From Luteitalea sp. TBR-22 (GTDB taxonomy: Bacteria; Acidobacteriota; Vicinamibacteria; Vicinamibacterales; Vicinamibacteraceae): 64,000 nt of DNA. Below are positions 27,050-38,630 of the stretch, in pieces. The position numbers and the translations under genes were made by a program. The stretch spans positions 1,696,501 through 1,760,500 of the forward strand of contig NZ_AP024452.1 in the NCBI RefSeq assembly GCF_016865485.1, written 5' to 3'. How positions within the stretch are numbered: position 1 is the stretch's first letter; every line of letters begins with the position of its first letter. The notes below the pieces were generated by a model. That model did no database searches and was not told where the DNA came from. It saw only the letters and a list, made by a program, of their open reading frames with translations.

Positions 27050-28171
27050 ATGGCCTGGGTGTTTGCCGGCTTCCTCGTCGTCCACGGACTCATCCACCTG
27101 ATGGGGTTCGCCAAGGCCTTCGGGTACGCGGCGCTGCCCGACCTCACGACCCCGATCTCGCGGGCGATGGGGCTGGCCTGGCTGGCGGCTGCCGCCCTCT
27201 TCCTCGTCGCCGCCGTGCTCGTGGTCGTGTCGCCACGCACCTGGTGGATGGTCGCCGGCGCCGCGGTGCTCGTGTCGCTGTGCGTGGTGGCGGCGGCGTG
27301 GCACGACGCGCGGTTCGGCGCGCTGGCCAACGTCGTCGTGGCCGTGGGCATCGCCTTCGGCGTGCTGACGGCCGGGCCCGGCAGCCTGCGCGCCCGCTAC
27401 GAGCACGACGTGCGCGCCGCCCTCGCGGCTCGCGTGCCCGACGCGCGTCACGTCAGCGAGGCCGACCTCGCCAGCCTCCCACCGCCGGTGCAGCGCTACC
27501 TGCGACTCGCGGGTGCGGTCGGCCGACCCCGCGTCGGGGCGGTGCGGGCGCGGATGCGCGGACGGATCCGCAGCGCCAGGGACACGGTGTGGATGCCGTT
27601 GTCGGCCGAGCAGTACGACGTGTTCGGCGCCCGCCCCGCGCGCCTGTTCTATCTCACCGCGTCGCGCGCGCTGGTGCCGATCCAGGGCTTCCACCGGTTC
27701 GTCGACGGGGCCGCGTCGATGCGAATCGAGGCCATCGGGCTGGTGCCCGTGATGGAGCAATCGGGGCCGGTCGCCACGCAGGCGGAGACCGTGACCCTGT
27801 TCAACGACATCTGCATGCTGGCGCCGGCGGCGTTGCTCGACGCCCCGGTGACGTGGCTCGACGCCGGGACGCGCGACGCAGCGGGCCGCGACGTCGTGCG
27901 CGCCCGTTACGCGCCCGATGGGCGAGCCATCGAGGCCGCCCTCGTGTTCGACCAGGACGGCCGGCTCGTCGACTTCGTCTCCGACGACCGGTCGGCCACC
28001 TCGCCCGACGGCACGACGATGGTGCCCCGCCGGTGGAGCACGCCGCTGCTGGCCTATCGGCGCTTCGGGACGGCCACCCTGGCGTCTCGTGGCGAGGCGC
28101 GCTGGCACGAGGGCGTCGACAGCTGGGCCTACATCGAGCTCGAATTCGAGGCGATCGAGTACCTGCGCTGA
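27050..28171 (+). CDS. DUF6544-like membrane protein
   Basis: 373 residues. The N terminus has three to four hydrophobic helices (AWVFAGFLVVHGLIHLMG and two more by residue 110), followed by a soluble C-terminal domain of about 240 residues that includes LPPPVQRYLRLAG, a run of beta strands and WLDAG. This arrangement matches the DUF6544 family of unknown function as far as I recall. An alternative GTG start at 27014 adds 12 residues. It lies about 100 bases after the methyltransferase gene and ends 17 bases before the convergent propeller kinase. Confidence 0.7.
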   Translation: MAWVFAGFLVVHGLIHLMGFAKAFGYAALPDLTTPISRAMGLAWLAAAALFLVAAVLVVVSPRTWWMVAGAAVLVSLCVVAAAWHDARFGALANVVVAVGIAFGVLTAGPGSLRARYEHDVRAALAARVPDARHVSEADLASLPPPVQRYLRLAGAVGRPRVGAVRARMRGRIRSARDTVWMPLSAEQYDVFGARPARLFYLTASRALVPIQGFHRFVDGAASMRIEAIGLVPVMEQSGPVATQAETVTLFNDICMLAPAALLDAPVTWLDAGTRDAAGRDVVRARYAPDGRAIEAALVFDQDGRLVDFVSDDRSATSPDGTTMVPRRWSTPLLAYRRFGTATLASRGEARWHEGVDSWAYIELEFEAIEYLR

Positions 28172-28187
28172 GTCTTCGCAACCGGCG

Positions 28188-31100
28188 CTACGCGTCCGCT
28201 GGCCGGATTGGCAGCGACAGCGTGACGCGCAGGCCGCCGTCCGCCGCGGCCTCGGCCGTCAGGCGGCCACGATGGGCCTCGGCGATCGATCGGCAGATGG
28301 CCAGGCCCATGCCCATGCCTGCGGGCTTGGTCGTCACGAACGGCTCGAACAGGCGTTCGGCGACCTCGGGCGACACGCCGGGGCCGGTGTCCGAGACGGC
28401 CATCTCGACGCGGTCCTCGCGGTTGCGCGTCGTGATCGTCACCTGACGCGGTCCGTCCTGCGTCGCCATCGCCTCGCAGGCGTTCATGAGCAGGTTCACG
28501 AGCACCTGGCCGAGTTGCACGCGGCGGCCGCTGACGCGCCTCAGGTCGTCGGCCAACTCCAGGATCACGCGCACCCGATGGTCCTCGAGCTCGCGCCGGA
28601 CCAGGGGCAGCATCTCGCGGACCAGCGCCGACATGTCGATCGGCCGGTCGTCGGGAGTGCCCGATCGGAGGAACTCCCGCAGGCCGGTGATCACTTCCGA
28701 GGCGCGCAGGCCCTGCGACACGATGTCCTGCAGGATCTCGCCGAGGTCGGCCGGAGGCGTCGGGCCCGCGTCGAGGATGTGCTGTGCCGCTTCGGCGTTG
28801 GCGACGATCGCGGTGAGGGGTTGCTTGACCTCGTGGGCGAGGCTGGCGGCCAGTTCGCCGGCCAGCGCGACGCGGGAGACGTGTTCGAGCTGCGTGCGCA
28901 GGGCGGCGGCGCGCTCGTCGGCGCGGCGTTGCCGTTCCAGCGCCGCGAGGCGCTCGGCGTGGCGGCGTTCGAGCACCCCGACGCGCTGCCGGTAGAGTCC
29001 GAAGGCCAGCAGGCCCACGGTCAGCAGCCCGGCCAGTCGCGCCAGGCGCGTCTGCCACCACGCCGGCAGGATGGCCAGGTCGAGCGCGGCCGGCGCCAGG
29101 TTCCACACCCCGTCCTCGTTGCGCGCCTGCAGCAGGAAGCGGTGCCGGCCAGGGCCGCCAGGGGTGAAGGTGGCGAACCGCTGTGGACCGACGTCCACCC
29201 AGTCGCGGTCGATGCCCTCGATCCGGAACCGGTAGCGCATGCGCTCGGGGTAGAGGAGCGCCGCAGCGCTGAAGTTCAGGCGGACCCGCGCCGTGCCGGG
29301 CGGGATCTCGACGACCGGTCCGAGCGGCAGCTCGCGCTCGTCGGCCAGCACGCTGTCGATGCGGATCGTCGGGGCGATGGGGTTGAACGGGAAACGGTCC
29401 GCATCGATCCGCACGACCCCGTCGAGCGTGCCGAACCACACCCGGCCGCGACGGTCGACGTCGCCGGCGGGGAGCCCGAAGTTGGCCTCGGGCACGCCGC
29501 GTTCGGGGCCGAACACGGCCGGGGCGAGCGTGCGGCGCCTGCCCGCCACCAGGTCCTCGACGTCGCGGCGGGGCAGGACGGCCACCCCGCGGTTGGTCGC
29601 CATCCAGACCCGCCCGCGCCCATCGTCGAGCAGCCGGCTGATGGCGTTGTCGGGGAGCCCTTCGGCCGTCGTGATCCGGGTCACCTTGCCGTCGCGGAGC
29701 ACGCCGAGGCCGCCGCCGTAGGTGGCCACCCACACCTCGCCGGTCGCCGCGACCAGCACGTCGCGGACGGCGCCGCGCGGCATGCCCGCGGCCTCACCGT
29801 AGGTCCGCACGGTCGCCCCACGCACCTGGTGGATGGCGGCCGAGCCCCCGATCCAGAGCGTGTCGTCAGGCGCGAGGGTCGCGCTCACCAGGGGAGGAGG
29901 CAGCGTGTACCGCTCGAGGACGCGATCGGCCGAGACACGGCGCACGTCGCCGCCGCTGGAGACGACCCACAGCGTCCCGTCGCCGCGCGCCAGGACGGGG
30001 CCGGAGTCGCGAGGGAGCTCCACGGACGTGCGCGCCAGTCGCTTCGGGTTGCGCGCCAGCCGGTACAAGTGACCTTCCCAGCGGAGCCACACCGTGCCGT
30101 CGGGCGCCGACGCGAAGGCGTGCTCGCAGCCACCGGGGTCGATGTCCTGCTCGACGCCCGACCGGTACACGTGGGTGACGATGTCCGTCTCGTCGACGTG
30201 GAAGATGCCGTTGCAGCTGCTCGACACCCACACGCCGCCGGTCCCGTCGCGCGCCACGGCGACCACGGCGGCAATCCCGTAGTGTTCGCCGAAGCGCCTG
30301 GTGGAGTGACGGTCCACGCGGTACAGGCCGCGCCCGTTGGTGCCGATCCACAGGCTGCCCTCGGGATCGACGGCGAGCGCACGGATGACCAGCCCTGGAG
30401 GCAGGTCGAGGGGCAGGTCCTCGCGGACCCAGCGGCCGTTCCCCTGTGCCGTGAGCTGCGCCACGGCGCCGTCGCTGCCGACCCATATCGTCGTGCCATT
30501 GATCGGCAGCGCCACGCTCACGCCGGCGGTGAGGGCCGGCTGCACCTGCACCGGGGTGACGCGCCCGCCGTGCAGGCGCAACAGGCCGTGGTACGACCCG
30601 ATCCAGACGTCGCCGTCGACCCCGGCGGCGATCGCGCGCCCCTTCATCGGCAGCGGGATGGCAGCCCCGAGTGGCGAGGTGACCTCGCGCATGGTGTTCT
30701 CGAAGGACGCCCACACCGCGCCGGTGGGCGTGCTCGCGAGGTAGTTCAGCCCACCCACGCCGCCGGCCGTCGCCTTCATCGACAGTCGCCACGGGCCGAC
30801 GGCATCGCTCGTCCACACGTCGCCGTTGGCGCCTTGCGCATGGAACACGCCGCCAGCGCGCACGAGGCCGACGACCGTGCCCATCGCGGGCGCCGGTTGC
30901 AGGACGGTGCGCACGTGACCGCGCTCGAGGTGGCCGAGGTGCCCTTCCTGCGTGGTGAACCACAGCGCCTCGGGACCGGCCGGCACCATCGCGGTGATGC
31001 GGTTGGAGGCCAGGCCGGGTTCGCGCGCGATGTCGATCACCTGGAACCCGACGCCGTCGAACCGGACCAGCCCGCCGAACGTCGCCAGCCACAGCTCGCC

Positions 31101-31313
31101 GCCGGGCAACGCCACGATGTCGTTGATCGTGTTCTGCGGCAGGCCCTCGGTCGTCGTCCAGCGCGCGACGCGGACGTCACGCAGCGCGTGGCCGTCGGCG
31201 CGTGCGGCGGCTGGCGCCGCCGCGAGCAGCGCTGCGCAGAGCAGGCTGGCGTACCGGAACGGCCGGCGGCCGGGTACGCCACGTGACGACGACGTCGGGA
31301 AGCGCGAGGGCAT
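28188..31313 (-). CDS. two-component regulator propeller histidine kinase
   Basis: 1,041 residues. Signal peptide (about 1-39), then about 600 residues of seven-bladed-type Reg_prop propeller repeats with the periodic pattern GLPQNTI...GGELWLAT and GTVWL, a Y_Y_Y domain (about 640-700), a transmembrane helix near 755-775, and a cytoplasmic kinase of NtrB/HWE-like type with phospho-His827 in LAHEVKQPL, NLLMNACEA and DTGPGV. Propeller kinases sense extracellular or periplasmic ligands, classically polysaccharides in Bacteroidetes. Here no receiver or AraC domain is attached, unlike Bacteroidetes hybrid systems, and no regulator gene follows. A 16-base palindrome sits directly upstream of the start. 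Confidence 0.92.
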   Translation of the reverse strand: MPSRFPTSSSRGVPGRRPFRYASLLCAALLAAAPAAARADGHALRDVRVARWTTTEGLPQNTINDIVALPGGELWLATFGGLVRFDGVGFQVIDIAREPGLASNRITAMVPAGPEALWFTTQEGHLGHLERGHVRTVLQPAPAMGTVVGLVRAGGVFHAQGANGDVWTSDAVGPWRLSMKATAGGVGGLNYLASTPTGAVWASFENTMREVTSPLGAAIPLPMKGRAIAAGVDGDVWIGSYHGLLRLHGGRVTPVQVQPALTAGVSVALPINGTTIWVGSDGAVAQLTAQGNGRWVREDLPLDLPPGLVIRALAVDPEGSLWIGTNGRGLYRVDRHSTRRFGEHYGIAAVVAVARDGTGGVWVSSSCNGIFHVDETDIVTHVYRSGVEQDIDPGGCEHAFASAPDGTVWLRWEGHLYRLARNPKRLARTSVELPRDSGPVLARGDGTLWVVSSGGDVRRVSADRVLERYTLPPPLVSATLAPDDTLWIGGSAAIHQVRGATVRTYGEAAGMPRGAVRDVLVAATGEVWVATYGGGLGVLRDGKVTRITTAEGLPDNAISRLLDDGRGRVWMATNRGVAVLPRRDVEDLVAGRRRTLAPAVFGPERGVPEANFGLPAGDVDRRGRVWFGTLDGVVRIDADRFPFNPIAPTIRIDSVLADERELPLGPVVEIPPGTARVRLNFSAAALLYPERMRYRFRIEGIDRDWVDVGPQRFATFTPGGPGRHRFLLQARNEDGVWNLAPAALDLAILPAWWQTRLARLAGLLTVGLLAFGLYRQRVGVLERRHAERLAALERQRRADERAAALRTQLEHVSRVALAGELAASLAHEVKQPLTAIVANAEAAQHILDAGPTPPADLGEILQDIVSQGLRASEVITGLREFLRSGTPDDRPIDMSALVREMLPLVRRELEDHRVRVILELADDLRRVSGRRVQLGQVLVNLLMNACEAMATQDGPRQVTITTRNREDRVEMAVSDTGPGVSPEVAERLFEPFVTTKPAGMGMGLAICRSIAEAHRGRLTAEAAADGGLRVTLSLPIRPADA

Positions 31314-31317
31314 GCGG

Positions 31318-31333
31318 GCAGGCCGGGGCCTGC
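31318..31333. promoter_or_regulatory. 16-base perfect palindrome next to a start codon
   Basis: GCAGGCC (31318-31324), GG, GGCCTGC (31327-31333) reads the same on both strands. It lies four bases upstream of the propeller-kinase ATG (31313, minus strand), where the ribosome-binding site would be expected; no purine-rich site is visible otherwise. It could be an operator or an mRNA hairpin that controls translation. Confidence 0.35.
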
Positions 31334-31391
31334 GTTGGCATGGTATGGGGAAGGGCGGCGGGCGCGTAACCCGAAACGTCGGCGACCGGGC

Positions 31392-34034
<2,643 letters not shown>

Positions 34035-34347
34035 GCCCTGGGCTCCCCTCGGGTCGAGGAGTCGGCCGGGCAAGGCGGACGACGGCGGTACGGCAACCAG
34101 GCGGTTCCCACGGCGAGGCAATCGGCAGGGCCGTCGCGTCTCTGCAGTTCGATAGGTCGACCGTGCCGCGAACCTCGACCCGGTCGCGCAGGTGGTGCCC
34201 CTCGACTCCGTCCGCTTCCCGCGTCGCTGCCGTCATGTCATCAGCCGAGGTGGCGGAACGACGTCGGTGCGCCGCTCGGCATCCACACCGGCACCGTGCG
34301 GCCTTGCGGCTCCGCTTCCCCAACGCCGAGATGGCGGCTCACGCCGC

Positions 34348-34364
34348 TGTCGCGTTACGCGACA
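34348..34364. repeat. inverted repeat TGTCGCG-TTA-CGCGACA
   Basis: A perfect seven-base dyad with a three-base centre, in the intergenic region about 80 bases upstream of the sigma-54-like element. It could be a regulator binding site for the BON-protein gene or a terminator remnant. A further half-site, CTGTCGCG, lies at about 34406. Confidence 0.4.
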
Positions 34365-34445
34365 ACCGGTCCTGATTCCACACCCACGAGGTGCGTGAAC
34401 GTGCGGCTGTCGCGCCAGGAATGGGCCGGCCATCCGTAAGTCCAC

Positions 34446-34461
34446 GGGCACGGCTTTCGCA
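34446..34461 (+). promoter_or_regulatory. sigma-54-like (-24/-12) promoter
   Basis: GGGCAC, five bases, TCGCA matches the sigma-54 consensus TGGCAC-N5-TTGCA in 9 of 11 positions, with GG and GC correctly ten bases apart. It lies 65 bases before the BON-protein start, suitable for its promoter. One such match can arise by chance in GC-rich DNA. Confidence 0.3.
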
Positions 34462-34525
34462 CTGCAGGGAGGTGATCGCGGCCGCCGTGCCCAAGCACGG
34501 GCCTGCCGCGCAAGGAGCAACGACC

Positions 34526-35248
34526 ATGAATCGAATGATCGACGGCAGCCGCGGCCTGTTCGCGGCCGGCGCCCTCGTGGTGGCCGCCGTCCTGGCGCCC
34601 GGCGCCCAGGCGCAGACCACGGCAGACAAGGCGCGCGAGGCGGGACGCGAGACCAAGCAGGAGGCCCGCGAGGTGGGCCAGGACACCAAGCAGGCCGCCA
34701 AGGGGACGGGGAACGCCATCTCGGACTCGTGGATCACCATGAAGGTGCACGCGCAGTTCGTGCCCGAGGACGTCCTCGAGGACAGCGACATCGACGTGGA
34801 GACCCGCAAGGGCGTGGTCACCCTGATGGGCACGGTGCCGACGGCCGCCGGCAAGTCGCGCGCCGTGGCGATCGCCAGGGCCACCGACGGCGTGAAGAAC
34901 GTCGCCGATCGCCTGCGCGTGGTGCCGGGCAGCGATGACGACGACGGCAAGGCCGTCGGTGCGGCGGGCGCGGCGGCGCGCGAAGGCGCCCGCGACACGA
35001 AGGCGACGACACGCCAGGCCGGCCGTGGCATGAGCGACGGCTGGGTGACGTCGAAGATCTACGCCGACTTCATCGACGAGGATGCGCTCGAGGGCAGCGA
35101 CATCGATGTCGACGTGGAGAAGGGCGTGGTGACCCTGACCGGCACCGTGCCGACCAGGGCCGGTTCTGACCGTGCCGCCGCCGTCGCCAAGGCGATCGAC
35201 GGCGTCACGTCGGTGCGCAACAACCTCAAGGTGCGCGCACAGAAGTAG
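34526..35248 (+). CDS. exported protein with two BON domains
   Basis: 240 residues. Signal peptide ending near AQAQT, a charged coiled-coil stretch with repeated Lys/Arg/Glu-Ala (residues 27-62, as in KAREAGRETKQEAREVGQ), then two BON domains (about 68-135 and 155-235), each with DSDIDVE/GSDIDVD, a strand GVVTL and a Gly-Thr-Val-Pro turn. BON proteins bind membrane phospholipids and act in envelope stress (OsmY-type). AAGGAG precedes ATG 34526. The two domains are clearly copies of one another, likely from internal duplication. It converges tightly on the sugar-isomerase-like gene. Confidence 0.9.
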   Translation: MNRMIDGSRGLFAAGALVVAAVLAPGAQAQTTADKAREAGRETKQEAREVGQDTKQAAKGTGNAISDSWITMKVHAQFVPEDVLEDSDIDVETRKGVVTLMGTVPTAAGKSRAVAIARATDGVKNVADRLRVVPGSDDDDGKAVGAAGAAAREGARDTKATTRQAGRGMSDGWVTSKIYADFIDEDALEGSDIDVDVEKGVVTLTGTVPTRAGSDRAAAVAKAIDGVTSVRNNLKVRAQK

Positions 35249-35250
35249 GC

Positions 35251-36516
35251 CTAGCCCACCACCGGCGTCGGCGTGGTCAGCGCCGCGAGCACCTCGTCGT
35301 AGAGGTACTTCGCGCCGGCCACGCCGTCGTGCGGTCCCTGTTCGTACTCGAGCGCGAACGTGCCGCGGAAGCCCGCCGCGAGCATGATCCGCACCGACCG
35401 CTGGACGTTGTTCCGGTCGCCCCACCGATCCCAGTACTTCGCGTGCACGTTGCTGCTCGCGTACGGCGCCAGCGCCTTGAGGCCGTTCACCAGGTTGTAC
35501 TCGTGTTCCCAGTTGCCGAAGTCCGGCGACGCCTCGCAGTACGGGTGGTTCACCTCGTCGATGATGGTGCGGATGTTCATCGGATCGGCGGCCAGGCCCC
35601 AGTGGTTCTCGATGGTCACCTTGATGCCCATCCTGCCGCCGAAGTCGGCCATCTCCCGGTGTGACTCGATCGCCGCCTCGAGCAGCGGGATCAGGTCGAT
35701 GTTGCGCGGGTAGCCGTCGCCGGGCCCGCGCGCAATCGCGTTGGGACGGATGCTCGGCCCGAGCGCCTGCGGCGAGTTCATCCGCATCGACTTCACGCCG
35801 AGCACCTTGCACCCCTCGAGCCACCGCTTGGCCAGTTCGACGCCGGCCTTGCGCCGCGCGTCGGCCTCGGGCGAGCCGTAGTCGGCGAGGTTGTTGGGCG
35901 CGTTGTTGGAGATGTGCTGCACGTACGTGCCGGTCTTCACGCACGTGTTGGCGAGCTGATCGAGCCACTTGCGTCCCGACGGGCTCATCGGGTCGAACCC
36001 GCCAGGGCGGCCGTTGGCGCCCGGGAAGAACATCGTCTCGTCGGTCACGTCGCCGAACAACCCCGAGAACAGGTCCATGCGGGTCACGCCAGGGAACGTG
36101 TCCCGGGTGAACTGGGGGAAGTCCAGCATCGTGATCTCGCCGTACGTCTTCTTCATGGCCGCGGCGTCGGGCAGGTTGGCGCGCGCCGCCCGTGCGGCGT
36201 TGGCCACCGCGAGCGCCCGCGCCGCATTCGGGTTGGCCTCGATCTCGGCCTGGGCGGCGGCTGCGGCCTGCTCACGCGACTGCATCGCCGGGTTCGGCGC
36301 CCCGGCAGGACGCGGCGGCATCGGTCGCTGCTTGAAGAGCGGTCGGATTGGCCACGAGTTGCTGGCGATGCGCTCGAGGGCGGCCTTGCGCGCTGCCTCC
36401 TGTGCCCTGGCGGCGTCCTGGGGCGACAGCACGGCGCCCGCCGCGGCCACCCCCGCCGTCGCCGTCCTGAAGAAGTCCCGTCGTCCGAACCCCTGCTCGT
36501 CGTTCCGTGAGTGCAC
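35251..36516 (-). CDS. Tat-exported sugar phosphate isomerase/epimerase-like TIM barrel
   Basis: 421 residues. The N terminus has the twin-arginine motif GRRDFFRTA, followed by a hydrophobic Ala/Gly stretch. From about residue 100 it resembles xylose-isomerase-like TIM barrels with a metal-binding Glu in KVTIENHWG and Glu in FALEYEQG. The insertion at 60-110 is Ala-rich with [10 protein letters not shown] and looks like a spacer. Tat export of folded, cofactor-bearing enzymes fits a Mn/Mg-dependent enzyme; the substrate is unknown. Convergent with the BON gene (two bases apart). Confidence 0.85.
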   Translation of the reverse strand: MHSRNDEQGFGRRDFFRTATAGVAAAGAVLSPQDAARAQEAARKAALERIASNSWPIRPLFKQRPMPPRPAGAPNPAMQSREQAAAAAQAEIEANPNAARALAVANAARAARANLPDAAAMKKTYGEITMLDFPQFTRDTFPGVTRMDLFSGLFGDVTDETMFFPGANGRPGGFDPMSPSGRKWLDQLANTCVKTGTYVQHISNNAPNNLADYGSPEADARRKAGVELAKRWLEGCKVLGVKSMRMNSPQALGPSIRPNAIARGPGDGYPRNIDLIPLLEAAIESHREMADFGGRMGIKVTIENHWGLAADPMNIRTIIDEVNHPYCEASPDFGNWEHEYNLVNGLKALAPYASSNVHAKYWDRWGDRNNVQRSVRIMLAAGFRGTFALEYEQGPHDGVAGAKYLYDEVLAALTTPTPVVG

Positions 36517-36550
36517 GCGCGTCTCCTGGTGTCTGCCCGGTTGGTGGCGT

Positions 36551-36598
36551 GGGCCCGTGGGCCCGGCGCCCGTGTGCCCGGTGCCCGGTGCCCGGCAC
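36551..36598. repeat. low-complexity GTGCCCG/GGGCCCG repeats
   Basis: A run of heptamer-like units (GGGCCCGTGGGCCCGG, then GTGCCCGGTGCCCGGTGCCCGG) in the gap between the TIM-barrel and chemoreceptor genes. This kind of GTGCCCGG run is probably slippage in GC-rich DNA. A role is not apparent. Confidence 0.55.
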
Positions 36599-36633
36599 GT
36601 TCTCTACGCCACAGCGGCGCCCACTCTATCGCA

Positions 36634-36651
36634 CCGGCGCCGTGGCGCCGG
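36634..36651. repeat. palindrome CCGGCGCC-GT-GGCGCCGG
   Basis: A perfect eight-base dyad in the same gap, 100 bases upstream of the chemoreceptor start. As both flanking genes start away from it (divergent), an operator is possible; a chance palindrome in GC-rich sequence is equally possible. Confidence 0.35.
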
Positions 36652-36750
36652 GTTCACGTTCCGCGCGGCGGTGCCGATTGCCCGACCACATCAGAAGACG
36701 ACCGCAATCACGGCCAGCCTCCCCGGCGGTCGTGTGTGGAGGGGCATGCG

Positions 36751-38379
36751 ATGAACGCGATTGCGCACAAGGAACTGGACGGCACCGGCATGATGGACGA
36801 CCTCGCACGAGGGGCGTTGGCGCAGCGATTGGCCGACGTCGAAGCGAGGCTGGCCGCGCTCGACCGCAGTCAGGCGGTGATCGAGTTCGAGCCCGACGGC
36901 ACCATCGTGACGGCCAACGACAACTTCCTCGCGGCGATGGGGTACCGGCTCGAGGAAGTCCGCGGGCAGCACCACCGCATGTTCGTGGACCCGGTCGAGG
37001 CCGCCTCCGACGCCTACCGCCGCTTGTGGGCCGACCTCGCGGCCGGCGAGTACCGGTCGACGGAGTTCCGCCGTGTCGCCAAGGGCGGGCGGGACGTGTG
37101 GATCCGGGCCTCGTACAACCCGCTGCTCGACGCCACCGGGCGCGTGTACCGCGTGGTCAAGTACGCCACCGACGTCACCGCCGACAAGCTGCGCGCTGCG
37201 GACTTCGAGGGTCAACTCGCCGCGATCTCCAAGAGCCAGGCCGTGATCGCCTTCGACCTCGACGGGACGATCACCGACGCCAACGACAACTTCCTCGCGA
37301 CCCTGGGCTACACGCTCGAGGAGGTACGGGGGCGGCACCACCGGATGTTCGTCGATCCGGCCGAGGCCGCCAGTCCCGCGTACGCGGCGTTCTGGGCGGC
37401 GCTGGCGGCGGGCACCTACCAGGCCGGCGAGTTCCGGCGGCTGGGCCGCGACGGCCGCGAAGTGTGGATTCAGGCGTCGTACAACCCGATCCTCGACATG
37501 AGCGGTCGGCCCTTCAAGGTGGTCAAGTACGCCACCGACGTCACCGCGCGCATCGAGCAGGGGCATCGCCTGGCGCGCCTGCTGGCCGAGGTCGAGCGCA
37601 ATGCGACGGTGCTGTCGGCGGCGTCGGGGCAGCTGCAGGCCGGTAGCGAGACGATGGGCGCCAACGCCGAGGAGACGGCGGCGCAGGCCGGGGTGGTGGC
37701 CGCCGCGGCCGAGCAGGTGAGCCGCAACGTGCAGACGGTGGCCACGGGCACCGAGGAGATGGGGTCGAGCATCCGGGAGATCGCGCGCAACGCCAACGAC
37801 GCGGCGCGCGTGGCGGCGCAGGCCGTGCGCGCCACCGAGGCGACCAGTGCGTCGGTGGCCAAGCTCGGGACCAGCAGCGACGAGATCGGCAAGGTGATCA
37901 AGGTCATCACCTCCATCGCGCAGCAGACCAACCTGCTGGCGCTCAACGCGACGATCGAGGCGGCGCGGGCCGGCGAGGCCGGCAAGGGCTTCGCGGTCGT
38001 GGCCACCGAGGTGAAGGAACTGGCCAAGGCCACCGCCTCGGCCACCGAGGACATCGGCCGCAAGATCCAGGCGATCCAGGAGGACACCCGCGGCGCCACG
38101 ACGGCGATCGCGGAGATCGGCGCGGTGATCGCCCGGGTCAACGACATCTCCGCCACCATCGCCAGCGCGGTGGAGGAGCAGACGGCGACCACCAACGAGA
38201 TCGCCCGTAACGTCGCCGAGGCGGCGCGCGGCAGCGAAGAGATCGCCCGCAACATCACCGGGGTGGCCAGCGCCGCGCGGAGCACGACCCTGGCGGCCGA
38301 GGAAGCACGAGCTGCCTCGTCCGACCTGGCGCGCATGGCGCAGGACCTCTCGGCAGTGGTCTCCGGCTACAAGGCCTGA
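36751..38379 (+). CDS. cytoplasmic methyl-accepting chemotaxis protein with tandem PAS domains
   Basis: 542 residues and no transmembrane helix. Two PAS domains (about 35-150 and 155-270) are close copies sharing SQAVI-F, NDNFLA, the run HHRMFVDP and ASYNP-LD; a coiled MCP signalling domain follows (about 280-540) with the tip signature [20 protein letters not shown] and [14 protein letters not shown]. Strong ribosome-binding site GGAGGGG before ATG 36751. Such receptors sense internal redox or oxygen signals when PAS binds FAD or heme; here the cofactor is not predictable. No cheA, cheW or other chemotaxis gene is in the window, and the receptor ends without a CheR-binding pentapeptide. Confidence 0.93.
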   Translation: MNAIAHKELDGTGMMDDLARGALAQRLADVEARLAALDRSQAVIEFEPDGTIVTANDNFLAAMGYRLEEVRGQHHRMFVDPVEAASDAYRRLWADLAAGEYRSTEFRRVAKGGRDVWIRASYNPLLDATGRVYRVVKYATDVTADKLRAADFEGQLAAISKSQAVIAFDLDGTITDANDNFLATLGYTLEEVRGRHHRMFVDPAEAASPAYAAFWAALAAGTYQAGEFRRLGRDGREVWIQASYNPILDMSGRPFKVVKYATDVTARIEQGHRLARLLAEVERNATVLSAASGQLQAGSETMGANAEETAAQAGVVAAAAEQVSRNVQTVATGTEEMGSSIREIARNANDAARVAAQAVRATEATSASVAKLGTSSDEIGKVIKVITSIAQQTNLLALNATIEAARAGEAGKGFAVVATEVKELAKATASATEDIGRKIQAIQEDTRGATTAIAEIGAVIARVNDISATIASAVEEQTATTNEIARNVAEAARGSEEIARNITGVASAARSTTLAAEEARAASSDLARMAQDLSAVVSGYKA

Positions 38380-38564
38380 TCGGACCCGCCGCCTTCGTCG
38401 CGAGCGATGTGAAATCCGGCCGGGTGGCGACTATCGGGAGGGGTGTGAAGGACCTGGGAAGGGCGTGCGGGTGTGCCGGCGGGGCGCATGAGACAAAGCT
38501 CGACGGGGCGGAACGGTCGTGCTATCTCAAGGCAGCGCCACTCGGAGCCGGTCGTCACGGCGGG

Positions 38565-38582
38565 ACGTCATCCTGACGTCAT
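38565..38582 (+). promoter_or_regulatory. Pho-box-like direct repeat
   Basis: GTCAT occurs at 38567-38571 and 38578-38582, eleven bases apart, within ACGTCATCCTGACGTCAT. The PhoB box has CTGTCAT units with the same 11-base period, so the core fits, the two leading bases do not. It lies about 50 bases before a secreted-nuclease start, a common Pho-regulon gene type. Family pattern known; binding here is inference. Confidence 0.35.
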
Positions 38583-38630
38583 CGCGGCGTGGTCGACTGG
38601 GCCGCTGGACCCTTCTTTCCCGGAGTTCGC

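Larger units (their letters stand above)
34035..34525. other. 491-base stretch with no convincing gene
   Basis: Short frames here lack ribosome-binding sequences and codon bias. The visible content is an inverted repeat at 34348-34364, a sigma-54-like promoter at 34446-34461, and an AAGGAG ribosome-binding site at 34512-34517 for the BON protein. Nothing else was recognised. Confidence 0.6.

Noticed and set aside
27918-31286. A 1,122-codon plus-strand frame opposite the propeller kinase
   Set aside because: Low-complexity Arg/Ala/His-rich translation, no motif, and the kinase on the other strand has full domain structure.
36551-36598. Possible CRISPR-like array in the GTGCCCG run
   Set aside because: The units are 7-8 bases with no spacers of constant length and no cas genes nearby.
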